This document shows, piece after piece, positions 54,142-64,000 of a DNA stretch of 64,000 nt. The notes under the pieces were generated by a model. That model was given only the letters and a program-made list of their open reading frames with translations. It was not told the DNA's origin and made no database searches. A program made the position numbers and the translations under genes. This DNA comes from Siphonodentalium dalli (lineage: Eukaryota > Mollusca > Scaphopoda > Gadilida > Siphonodentaliidae). The stretch is taken from NCBI GenBank assembly GCA_032622095.1, contig CP136064.1:278343614-278407613 (forward strand), in the 5' to 3' direction. The stretch's first letter is position 1. The number at the start of each line of letters is the position of its first letter.

Positions 54142-54147
54142 GGTTGC

Positions 54148-54350
54148 CTGGCTCTCAGGGGAATCCTAAGGATTCATGATATTGAGACACCTGCAGGGTT
54201 AATGCGAAGGTCAGCCCTGAAATACACAGAATATATAATCTATTAACCTGTCTGGGTCTCGGGGGAATCCTAAGGATTCCTGATATAGAGACACCTTCAG
54301 GGTCAATGTGAAGGTCAGCCCTGAAATACACAGAATATATAATCTATTAC
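54148..54350 (-). repeat. Two-copy tandem duplication just upstream of exon 1
   Basis: Two about-100-bp copies of 'ggggaatcctaaggattc(a/c)t' .. 'gaaggtcagccctgaaatac' .. 'agaatatataatctatta', starting at the 'ccag|gcaacc' boundary before the ATG. Confidence 0.85.
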
Positions 54351-55186
54351 CCCTTCCATGACAAGAGCTTCCTAAAAAAATCAAAAAACCCTGGACCAAT
54401 GTACATGTATTCTCTTACATATGTGAGTCTCCCATATGGAGCCTCGCAAATATAAGAGAATACTTTCACGGGGGAGAACTGCGACGTGAGGATCGGTGGC
54501 ATTCCGATAAAGAGACGGTGGAAATCCGATAAACGAGACGGTTCGCTTTCGGCGACAAACGAGATTTTCTTCGTGTTTGGGCATTCAAACGGAATTGCCG
54601 TGACAAATCAGGTTTCATATCATCATATAGTTTATTTTAGTTACTAATATCCATCAAAATCTAGACGCTACAGTGAGTAAAACCAATAGAATCGCCATTT
54701 AAAAGTCACGCGACGGTTCGTTTTCCGATAAAAACGAACCGTCGCGTGTCTTTTATCGGAAAACGAACCGTCGCGTGACTTTTAAATGGCTATTCTCTTG
54801 GTTTTAGTCACTGTAGCGTCTAGATTTTGATGGATATTAGTAACTTAAATAACGATATGATGATATGAAACCTGATTTGTCACGGCAATTCCGTTTGAAT
54901 GCCCAAACACGAAGAAAATCTCGTTTGTCGCCGAAAGCGAACCGTCTCGTTTATCGGATTTCCACCGTCTCTTTATCGGAATTCCACCGTCTCTTTATCG
55001 GAATGCCACCGATCCTCACGTCGCAGTTCTCCCCCAGTGACTTTGACCAAACAATATTTACCATGACCTTGTAAGCCAGTGCATTCTCTTAAATATGCAA
55101 GGCTCCTCATGGGAGACTCACATATACGGTATAAGACAATGCACTGGCACAGGATCTTTAATGCTGCACCAGAGCAGATTCTGTCA
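54351..55186 (+). mobile_element. Family B TTAA element split by a large foldback
   Basis: Left part 54,351-54,466 ('ccccttccatgacaagagct' and half hairpins); right part 55,039-55,186 ('ccatgaccttgtaagccagt' .. 'gctgcaccagagcagattctgtca') before TTAA at 55187-55190. The left TTAA is degenerate (ttac). Confidence 0.72.
54467..55038. mobile_element. 572-bp foldback element, arms about 270 bp
   Basis: Near-perfect palindrome: CACGGGGGAGAACTGCGACG at left and the complement CGTCGCAGTTCTCCCCCAGTG at right, centred near 54,750 on 'cgaaccgtcgcgtg'. Possible 5-bp target duplication ACTTT. CAC ends with a 5-bp duplication would fit Transib, but no transposase is present; superfamily unassigned. Confidence 0.82.
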
Positions 55187-55190
55187 TTAA

Positions 55191-55662
55191 AGGCCCACTT
55201 TTCGAACCTCCAGATCACATATATATATAATATATGCCATATTATAAACCATTTGAAAGAGGAAAATCCAAAACATTATCAACTTATTTAGTGGAATGAA
55301 CTGTGAACATGTTGTTTTTGTTGAGTTTTCCAACATGTTTTTGTGCTTAAGTTTCATCTGGTTTTGTTGTAAAAAGTGTATTATTTTCAATTGAGGGCGA
55401 ATACCTGTATATTTTAAATATAGATTTATTCCCATTGAAAATACATTTTATTTGAATTCTGTTGCATTCTGGGAACCATAATGGGGGAATCTTTTTATGA
55501 TTTCAGCTGTTTTCAATTTCTCTATGGGCATCTTCTAAGACACAGACTTTTCAAATGGTGATGAATTATAGTATTTTAATCATATTTTATGGCATAGTTA
55601 AAAAAACGTATATGAAGGCACTATAAAAAAAATAATCGGTGACTTGAAAATTAAGTGGGACT
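55191..55662. mobile_element. TTAA-flanked MITE, family F, copy 4
   Basis: TTAA at 55187-55190 and 55663-55666; ends AGGCCCACTT and AAGTGGGACT. Follows a family B element, sharing a TTAA as at 6,217. Confidence 0.78.
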
Positions 55663-55910
55663 TTAAATTGTCAATATTCAAACAACTTTTCAGTTGTCAA
55701 ATCATAATGTACCGACATTTCTATTTGCAGCATGGTGATGATATTTAGCCATGGTTATAACATGTTTTTCATTCACCCCCCTGAATTATTTAGAATCAAT
55801 CTCAGAGACAATATTGCTTATTTTCATGCGCAGAATTCTGAAGTTTTTATATTATATGGTTCCCTAGTGCCATGCATGCAGTTAACATATTGGGTATGAA
55901 TTCCACTTAC

Positions 55911-56811
55911 CAGGGACCAGCCTAGACCAGATTTTCAGGGCGAAATGACTTCGCCCTACTATGAAAATAAGGCGAAGTGGCCGTTATATAGGGCGAAGTG
56001 AGTCTACAAAATTTAAATAGATAAGTAGACAGTACTACGACAGGAGTCGCTATAGAACGAAAATAGGAGAGATGTAGCCTAATATGTCAATTAATCTTAT
56101 GAAACAATGGTTGAAATATGGAGTCTTTATGTTCATTTCACGACCCTAATAACTATTAATAATACCCAAACATAATTGTGAGAGGATAGCAGCATTTTAT
56201 ATCGTAATTGTGGGAGAATGACAGGATTTTATTTCATATTTTTTGGGTTTTAAAAATGCCAACAGTATTTATCAAACCGAAACGAAACGAAATCCTGAAC
56301 ACTTTTTCTGCGCTCGACTATTAGTAATCCTGTTTGAAATTTTAATATGCTTCACAAATGAATTGTTTTAAAATTTCTTCCACCAAATTCCATATAGGGA
56401 GTGATGAACTGACACACTGTGAGAGCTGTGAGTTGTAATCTTCATTGTAAGGTGTGGTAATCACGGTAATCTAAAAATCACAACAACCAGATTAACAATT
56501 AAGGCCCGACACCTGACAATGTTTTCACATCTGCCAGTAATCAGACTCCGTTGTCAACATGCTTCCAGATTGGAGCAATACAGGTGTTAATTGTTTTATA
56601 ACACCCTGATAGTGGAGTATTGTGTGCAATCACAGTTGACAGTTGTAAACCAAGTAATTATCATAAATTATTTGGGGCATTTTGCCGATTTTCGTCAGTC
56701 AACTTTGGAATTTTCAGGGCGACTTGAACTTCGCCCGACTGCAAAAATAAGGCGAAGCTGACAGCGCTAGGGCGACTTCTTCGCCCACGTCGCCCTCTCG
56801 GCTGATTCCTG
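55911..56811. mobile_element. hAT-like non-autonomous element, 901 bp
   Basis: Exact 8-bp duplication CCACTTAC (55903-55910 and 56812-56819); inverted ends CAGGGACCAGCC / GGCTGATTCCTG. Subterminal 'agggcgaa(a/g)tg.cttcgcccta' motifs resemble those of the element at 9,558. No transposase frame. Confidence 0.87.
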
Positions 56812-56939
56812 CCACTTACCTCCTGAAAATGACCCGAATCACAAGTACCAAAAGAGAGGACTGACACCCTCAATGAGGGGTGCTAAGAGGAGAGATATAG
56901 ATGGCACTGACGCCCTCAATGAGGGGTGCAATGAGGAGA

Positions 56940-57750
56940 TATAGAGGGAATATAGAGGAATGATTGAGGAATCCTTATACAAGAATACCATTGTGGCGCA
57001 CCATGGCATACGACCATGGTATACATAATGCCCTAAATAATCGACTCCTTAACCACAGAAGAATTATGGGTAACTTTTCAGGATTTAGACGGAAATATGG
57101 CTTGTTGCCATTCATCGGAAAGCTCTCACTTTCTGTGGTTAAGGAGTCGATTATTTAGGGCATTACTGTATCATGGTTGACCATTAAAACAAGCTGTCAA
57201 AACCATAATGATGTTTATCATGGTTGAACCACCACAGGTGTCTGGCACAATAGAATCTTACCACCACAAAGACATACATATAAGATGGCTTTTTTTACTG
57301 TGCCAGACACCTATTATACAAGGGGGGGGGGGGGGGTGGGTTACAGAGTAGAGATTCATGGCATGATCTGCAATGAGGGTGCAATGAGGAGATACAGTAA
57401 TGCCCTAAGTAATCGACTCCTTAACCACAGCAGAATTATGGGTAACTTTTCAGGATTTAGTCGGAAATATGGCTTGTTGCCATTCATCGGAAAGCTCTCC
57501 CCGAGGTTAAGGAGTCGATTACTTAGGGCATTACTGTATATAGAGGGAAAATAGAGGAATGATTGAAGAATCATTATAAAAGAACACCATTGTGACACCA
57601 TGGCATACGACTATGATATATCATGGTTCACCATTAAAACAGGCTGTCAAACCATAATGGTGGTTGTACCACCACAGGTGTCTGGCACAATAGGCCCCAT
57701 CACCACAAAGACATACATATAAGATGTCTATACTGTGCCAAAAACCTACA
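56940..57750 (+). repeat. Tandem duplication, each copy carrying or near a family C MITE
   Basis: 'gaggaatgattga.gaatc.ttata.aagaa.accattgtg' .. 'accaccacaggtgtctggcacaatag' .. 'catacatataagatg' appears at about 56,957-57,310 and 57,555-57,745. MITEs lie at 57,023-57,168 (inside copy 1) and 57,395-57,536 (between copies). A poly-G tract is at 57,321-57,336. Confidence 0.82.
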
Positions 57751-57759
57751 TTAGTGTAA

Positions 57760-58680
57760 ACAATATTTAATTTCGAACAAAACATGTAATACATTCAAAC
57801 AAATTGACATAAGTAATAATAATATTCAAAACGGGGATTAGACAACAAGCCTAAAAGGCTTTTATAAAGTCTTTTCCTCGGAGCAGGAAGTTTACCCTTG
57901 GTATCAGAATAGATACCATATAGGGTAAATTTAGCAGACGGGGATAACATGTTAGATCCGAAAAAATATTGTTCAAGGAGGGGGTAGAGGGATAGAGTGC
58001 AGGAAGGAAGAACGTTTGTCAAGTTAATTGGTATTGCATACCGTACATCGGCCAAAATGAAAGAGGGGAGTGAAGCGAAGTACCGTATAATTATATTTTA
58101 GTTACACAACGTATACTATTTAAGAACCATGAAACAATCAAAACCTACATTGTGTGTTCCACAGTACTCTTCATCACAATCAGCCATTCTTCACGACAAC
58201 AAGCTCGCCCAGCGTCCCGTCATCTCACACACGGTGATCCAAGAAACGATTATGGTACATATTCCACCCAACTACATACAATTGTCATGGATGTCTCAAA
58301 CAGTTACTGATACAATGACAGTTCCCTGAGTCAACAAGAAGGAATTGTTTGTTTTCTTCCTCATATTGATATCTTGGAAATGCCAAAGGTGATTCTTCCA
58401 ACAAGGTCACTGGTCAATGATCCATTATGGGGAAATAGCCGACGTGTTTGTTATTACTTCTAGCAGAGAAATCATTTACTTCCACCAGGAGTACGTGAGC
58501 CGACGTGTTTGTTATTACTTCTACCATAGAAATCATTTACTTCCACCCAGGAGTACGTGAGCAGAGGTGGCAACTAGCAGACCATCCTACACTCACCAAA
58601 GGGGCGCAAAGTGCCCTTTAATTCTTCATAAATTCAACAGTAATTTGTGTTTGTATAATGTTTTTTACCTACCTTTAAAT
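57760..58680 (+). other. Upstream region without recognised gene
   Basis: No exon or element identified except a 62-bp tandem pair at about 58,437-58,566 ('gccgacgtgtttgttattac' .. 'aggagtacgtgag'). A 66-codon frame at 58,129-58,329 has no recognised domain and no splice context; I do not call it. Confidence 0.5.
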
Positions 58681-59042
58681 AAAGCTCAGAGTGATCGGAT
58701 ATAAATTTTTAAAATCTATTATTTTTCACTACTGGTACTTTTTAGTGTCCTGGTAAAAAGTCAACGAGAAAACGTCTCGTACCAAATTGTGGATAAAGAT
58801 GGATAACTCTAAAATCAAGTGGCTTTCGGGTGTCAGATATTTGACAAACCCTGACAAACCGGCAAAATTATGTTGAGGAAAATGATAAATAACAGGTTTT
58901 GGGCAATTTTATACTATACATGTAGTTGACTGTGCGGATAGCATTATTTTTGGGAAATTAATCAAGTCTGATAACTGAAGCGGCATTTCAAAAAATGTTG
59001 TTGGAATCTGATATGGGGACCATCAAATTGGATTGAGTACCT
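58678..59042. mobile_element. TTAA-type MITE, family G, left end lost
   Basis: 'aagctcagagtgatcggatataaat' .. 'aaagatggataactctaaaatcaagtgg' .. 'accatcaaattggattgagtacct' before TTAA (59043-59046). Confidence 0.68.
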
Positions 59043-59046
59043 TTAA

Positions 59047-60055
59047 TTCATAGGACTGATGAACGGATAGACAGACACCCATACATTTGTCTTTAAGTAG
59101 TCTTTCTTTTGTTGATTTTGACAGGTTTGACCAGACTACCACTCAATTAAGTCCTAAATTGTACAGAATAATGGGCATTAGGAAGTAGATGACATTGGGC
59201 GGTCGATCATTTCTTTATGTCTTAGGCCCCTCCCCTGACCACCTAAGGCAAAAATGTGCATCCAGATGGCCCAACGGATGGATATATAAATGTTATTTGA
59301 CTCATAAAAGCCAAAAGGGATAATATGAATAGGACCTATTTAGTATCTTTAGATTTGGTGATATAATTCCAAGGTTGATGTGTCCTTATGCATCCTCAAT
59401 AAGAACTTGAATGAAATTGTTTGGTTAGTAAAACACTAAAATGACAAATTGATATATTAGGGGTAGATAAAGCCATTGACCTACATTTGTATTAAAATGA
59501 ATGTTATTAGCACAGAAACAAAACTATTTGAAGTTTTTTTTTTACATTACAAGCTAGGTCACAATTGTTCTTTATCAAACTGATTGATCATACTGTCAAG
59601 GTTTAACATCAGACATATATTTTCTAATGTTTTGGTTGATGTAAATATTTGTGGTATTTAAACACTCACAATCTGATCTTACACCTCATGTTTTACCCTT
59701 TATATTAGGATTTACAACATATGACTCTGTTATCGTGCTGCAGTACTGGTATCCTTGTGAAAGCTTTCCATATGTTTATTTTCTTATGTCTTCACTTGAT
59801 TGATATAAATATTCATGGTATTCTAGCTATGTTTAAAAAAAAACAGATTTTTGTGCCAAGGCTGACAGGGTGTAAAATAGTCCATGTAGTCAGAGAGACA
59901 GGGCCTAGGATTTTCAGTTGAACATTGAGAAAGACAAGTGACACTATTTCAACAGAAACTATACTCACAGAAAGGGCCAGTATATATAGTGAATCAATAG
60001 ATGGACATCTTACATCCTGTAATTTTAAATGTTCTATTCTGTGATTCATCTGGTA
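59047..60055 (+). other. Upstream region without recognised gene
   Basis: AT-rich sequence with a weak imperfect duplication ('ttggttgatgtaaatatttgtggtat' near 59,632 and 'cttgattgatataaatattcatggtat' near 59,795). No convincing coding or structured element. Confidence 0.45.
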
Positions 60056-60058
60056 GCT

Positions 60059-60319
60059 ATAGTAATGCTCTAATTAATCAACTCCTTAACCACAGCAGAA
60101 TTATGGGTAACTTTTCAGGATTAAGTCGGAAATATGGCTTGTTGCCATTCATCGGAAAGCTCTCTCTGAGAGCTTTCCGATGAATGACAACAAGCCATAT
60201 TTCCTACTAAAGGCGAGAGCTTTCCGATAAATGGCAACAAGCCATATTTCCGACTAAATCCTGAAAAGTTACCCATAATTCTGCTGTGGTTAAGGGGTCG
60301 ATTAATTAGAGCATTACTG
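60059..60319. mobile_element. Family C MITE with an extra partial arm
   Basis: 'agtaatgctctaattaatca' to 'agagcattactg'. Two successive copies of 'gagagctttccgat.aatg.caacaagccatattt' make the right arm longer than in other copies. Confidence 0.82.
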
Positions 60320-60379
60320 TAGGTTCTGGCATAGTGGTAGTATTTGATAATTATTTCATTTTGGCCAAAAAACAATTTT

Positions 60380-61260
60380 CATCAGAGCAAAGCAGACTTG
60401 ATTTCAATAGGCCCAGTGAACCTATAAAAAAACCTTCTGATAATAAATGTTTTATATGTAACCAATAAGTTATAAGTGGGTGTTTGACCAGGTAACACAT
60501 CATGTAGGCCGGGTTAGCAAAAATCACACCTACATGTAGCATCCCGGATGACAGTAAAAAGTCAAATTGAAATGCTGGCTGACGGCCCGAAGGCTTTTTG
60601 ATATGTTAAGTTAGGATACGCTGAAATAAAAATGGACTGAAACCAATTAGTCATATAACATATTATCACAAAGTGAAGTTGGTACCAACTGTATGGATGA
60701 CAAGAGAAAGAAGAAGGAATCTGAAAAGCATACTAGTATGAAAATAGGGGAAAAAAATAATGGAACAGTGACCAAATTTTGTGCAGATACCTGATTCCTC
60801 GTTCACTTGTCATAAATTTAGGGTGGAGAGCACTGGCCCAGAGCAGTTTTACAAAATTTGGAAAAGAATTTTGAACATAAGCACCAAAATATCTCAATTA
60901 ATAAAACCCAAAACTTAAAATTATAATTTATAAATGAAATCACTAGAGAAGGAAAGTGAAAAAGCCAATAAGATCTTTCAGTTGCAAGTTGCTAACCGGT
61001 GCCATACTAAACGTATGAACACCAACTTTTCGACCTTTACTTGCAATGAAGTTGTACTAAAGGTTAACTCGGGCAAGTTAAAAAAAACGCAGATCTTATC
61101 TAAAATAAGCCGACCCGCCATAACTCTACAGGGAAAGATGAAAAGCAGACTTGAATGGAATAGGCCCAGTGAACCTATAATAGGCCCAGTGAACCTATAA
61201 TAGGCCCAGTGAACCTATAATAATAGGCCCAGTGAACCTATAATAAACCTTCTGACAATA
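60380..61260 (+). repeat. Repeated 'ataggcccagtgaacctata' motif
   Basis: Single copy at about 60,408 and four tandem copies at about 61,159-61,242, each set followed by 'aaaccttctga.aataaa'. The sequence between shows nothing recognised. Confidence 0.7.
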
Positions 61261-61269
61261 AACATGTCG

Positions 61270-62280
61270 TTTTAACGTTTTGTCGATATTTCCTTTTTTT
61301 CAAATATTTGTCCTTGTTTGGGTGAAGGGTGTTCAAATCCCAGGTGAACCCAAACCAAATTCTTAATGCTAATGAACTATATTTGCAACACAAACTTGAA
61401 CTTTAGGTTAGAATATTATGACTAAAAACAAAAACACACATCTATTATGTTACTGTTGGAAAATTTCAACCAAATCCCCTATATGGTAAGAAACTTAATT
61501 TACATCTTAGTGGGGTGACTTAGCAACTTTTTTGTGCATTTTTTGTTAAAAGCATGAAACTTCACACATATGTAGGCTAAGGTGTTGTGATCAAAATAAG
61601 AGTTGGACCCCAGCCAGAAAATGACCCAGTTCTGAGTTATGACGTCATCATCTCGTAGAGAGCGTTTAGTGATCCGAGATTCCACTTACTAATTTCAATC
61701 TCTTGTGGGCAGATGGATATTAACATATGGGAGGTAATGATTGATGTGTTCTATCCAGGAGATGTCTGTCTTTCATTTAAGACGACTCATGGCCATAAAA
61801 ATCCAAGATGGCTGCCAAAATGAGGACCAAAATGACTGCCAAAATGGAAAAAATCTATGATTTTTTGCGAAATATTGAAAATTGTTTTCAGAGATTGCTT
61901 AGCATATTGGAAATATTTTGCTGTCTATCATAAGAACAATCATATAAGAACAATTTGGAGCCATTTGTAAGAAATAAGAGTTGGAGAGAGCCTATATTTG
62001 GAGATGGAATCAACAGGTATGAAAATTGACATATTTCATTAATAATTCTCGATGATGACTTTTGCATCCACTCAGTAATTTCAATCTCTTGTGAACGGGT
62101 GAATATAAACACATGATCAGTAATAATTGATACATTCTATCCAGGGAATATGTATCTTTGATTTAAGATGATCATTGGCCAAAAATAAACAAAATGCCTG
62201 CCAAAATGGCTGACATATTGGACAAAAATTAAGGATTTTTTTGTGATTTATAATTTTTTTTTCTCTAAGTGTTCTCAGTT
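61270..62280 (+). other. Upstream region without recognised gene
   Basis: Diverged repeat halves: 'tttcaatctcttgtg..c.g.tg.atat.aacatatg' (about 61,695 and 62,080) with 'ttctatccagg.ga.atgt.t.tctttgatttaaga' and 'aaaatggct/gctgccaaaatg'. No coding capacity. Confidence 0.45.
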
Positions 62281-62282
62281 TA

Positions 62283-62401
62283 TGAAGCTTTCCAATGAGA
62301 GCTTTCCAATGAATGGCAACAAGCCATATTTCCGACTAAATCCTGAAAAATTACCCATAATTCTGCTGTGGTTAAGGAGTTGATTATTTAGGGCATTACT
62401 G
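62283..62401. mobile_element. Family C MITE, half copy
   Basis: Begins inside the palindrome ('gctttccaatgagagctttc') and runs to 'gggcattactg' plus TA; left arm missing. Confidence 0.75.
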
Positions 62402-62559
62402 TATTACTAGACCTATAAATACCGAACAAGACCATTCTGCTATTGAAAAATTAACAAATTATTTTTAGTGTCCCTCTAAAATGTTTTAACGATATGAAAT
62501 AAATGTATAGAAACTTAAACATGAAACAGAATAACATCCTTCATGTCGTACATCTAGGC

Positions 62560-62985
62560 CTGAGAATATTGTGCTGGTCAGTTGCAGAATGAGGTCCCCA
62601 GAGTGCTAGCATCATCAAATTCATCCCTGGGACCTCATTCTGCATGGCCTCATATACTATGGGAGACCTAGACATAGATATAGATATAAGTTCCCAGAAG
62701 GCGATGATGGTGATGTGCACCCATTGGGCACCTTGATTATGCATAGGGTAATCTGCCAATTTGGGGATATAGAGAAACTAACTAAAAAAAGAAACTTAAG
62801 AATCTAAAAAAAACTTGTTTATTTGAAAATATTAACAGATACTTTCCAGAGAAGATGAGGTCTAAGCAGAATGAGGTACCCAGCGGTGAATTTAGTGATG
62901 CTAACCTGCTGTGCATGGTAACATAACTAAATTTACCCTCTGGGGACCTCATTTGGCAAATGTCCAGCACCATATTTTGAGCCCT
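62560..62985. repeat. Family D repeat, upstream region
   Basis: 'gtcagttgcagaatgaggtccccagag' .. 'tatgggagacctagac' .. 'attatgcatagggtaatctgccaatttggggatatag' .. 'gatgaggtctaagcagaatgaggtacccag' .. 'aaatttaccctctggggacctcattt'. Confidence 0.7.
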
Positions 62986-63751
62986 GCGCACATCTCATTC
63001 CAAATATGTTAACTTACATCCGAGAATCTAAATAAAAAGTTAAATATAGGTTTGTAAAAGATAGGTTTTAGACAATAAAATTATACTTAAATTTATAATT
63101 TGACAATATTTTCATATTCTGCATACTTAAATATATAAATAAAGATTTGAATCTATCCACAGATACCATCATCAGTCATGGCTAGATAAGGTTGGTGCAG
63201 GTTCGACGCGATATGGCAGAAAATTGGACCGATTTTAAAGCTAGATCTGAGTTTTAGGGACATCTCCATACGGCATTCAGATCATAACATTTCCATTTGA
63301 TAAGTAATTATAATTTGTACACGCACATATGAAGCAATGAATATAGAAATTGAGCCAGTGCTTCACCTTTTTTTGTTTTATCTTAAAAAGAACTCTTACA
63401 CATGAAATTTGAACCATTCCTACATGTAATATGGAAAATATTCACAGTATTATTTTCATAAACAGTAATGCTCTAAATAATCGACCCCTTAAGGACGTCG
63501 ATGAGAGAACCACCAGCACAGTGGCTTTGACAGGGCTATATATATATATATGGTGTCTTAGCCGATCAACTACCGGTATATAGAACACCGAAAATGGTTC
63601 TGCAGCCGATGACCTTAACGAACCGAATACATGAAGTGCTCTAGACAGTTCATTAACATTTTTCATTTGTATTGATCGATATATTTCATGAGAGACATAA
63701 TGTAGAAAATCCTGATACCATTCATTATGAGGTATATGGATTGAAAACAGG

Positions 63752-63859
63752 TACAGAATACCCTAAGTAATCAACTCTTTAACTACAGCAGAATTATGGG
63801 TAACTTTTCAGGATTTAGTCGAAAATATGGCTTGTTGCCATTCATCGGAAAGCTCTCTG
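63752..63859. mobile_element. Family C MITE fragment
   Basis: 'acagaataccctaagtaatc' .. 'gccattcatcggaaagctctctgggag', left arm and centre only. A shorter fragment ('cagtaatgctctaaataatcg') is at 63,463-63,490. Confidence 0.75.
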
Positions 63860-63906
63860 GGAGTACTATATGGTGATATTACTGTTGCTGGGATGCTCTG
63901 TTTTAA

Positions 63907-64000
63907 CCCTTTACCCAACAGAATGGCCCTGTGCCAATGCATTCTCTTATATATGCGAGTCGACCATAGGTCGCCTCGCATATATAAGAGAATGCATTGG
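63907..64000 (+). mobile_element. piggyBac-like MITE, family A, copy 8, cut by window edge
   Basis: TTAA at 63903-63906, then CCCTTTACCCAACAGAATGG and the first hairpin up to the last base. Confidence 0.85.

Noticed and set aside
57396-57536. Recurrent peptide '[24 protein letters not shown]' at many loci
   Set aside because: A by-product of the family C foldback MITE; no start context, and truncated whenever the MITE is truncated.

Overview
This is a gene-poor, repeat-rich, AT-rich piece of an animal nuclear genome holding one recognisable gene: an unconventional class I myosin of the MYO1C/MYO1H group. It runs on the minus strand from a start codon at 54141 leftwards off the window at base 1. 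I assembled 17 coding exons joined by GT-AG introns with compatible phases. They give 627 codons of uninterrupted motor domain, from the N-terminal Met through P-loop, switch I, switch II and the SH1/converter region. The IQ motifs and TH1 tail must lie beyond base 1. The intron structure rules out a prokaryote. The repeat style (many palindromic MITEs, non-autonomous Helitrons with internal tandem repeats, GACA/GACG tracts, and 'gggccataactc'-type repeats) suggests a lophotrochozoan, probably a mollusc such as a bivalve. That taxonomic guess is inference.

Layout, right to left along the gene. 54142-64000 is upstream of the start codon and holds only repeats: nested TTAA elements, a 572-bp foldback, a hAT-like element, and tandem duplications carrying palindromic MITEs. 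Exons 1-3 (54141-50654) encode the N-terminus and P-loop. Intron 3 (50653-23356, about 27.3 kb) is almost entirely stacked mobile elements and satellites. Exons 4-17 (23355-1) encode the rest of the motor with introns of roughly 0.7-3.6 kb.

Mobile elements. At least six families of TTAA-flanked, piggyBac-like MITEs occur, three of which carry versions of the same 68-bp hairpin. There is also a Tc1/mariner-like palindromic MITE with TA flanks (16 copies or fragments), hAT-like elements with exact 8-bp target duplications, three Helitron-like elements with A/T insertion sites, CTA(G) ends and a 3' hairpin, a palindromic family built on 'gaggtccccagagggtgaattt', and a decayed LINE 3' end.

The most unusual feature is that several myosin exon-intron junctions have themselves become minisatellites. 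Intron 4 begins with about 21 extra copies of the exon 4 donor junction and ends with a run of copies of the exon 5 acceptor junction. Intron 12 carries six copies of the exon 12 donor, and the acceptor of exon 16 and the region just upstream of exon 1 are each duplicated. This surrounds true splice sites with arrays of decoys. No other protein-coding gene, RNA gene or CRISPR array is supported; the other short reading frames are shadows of repeats.
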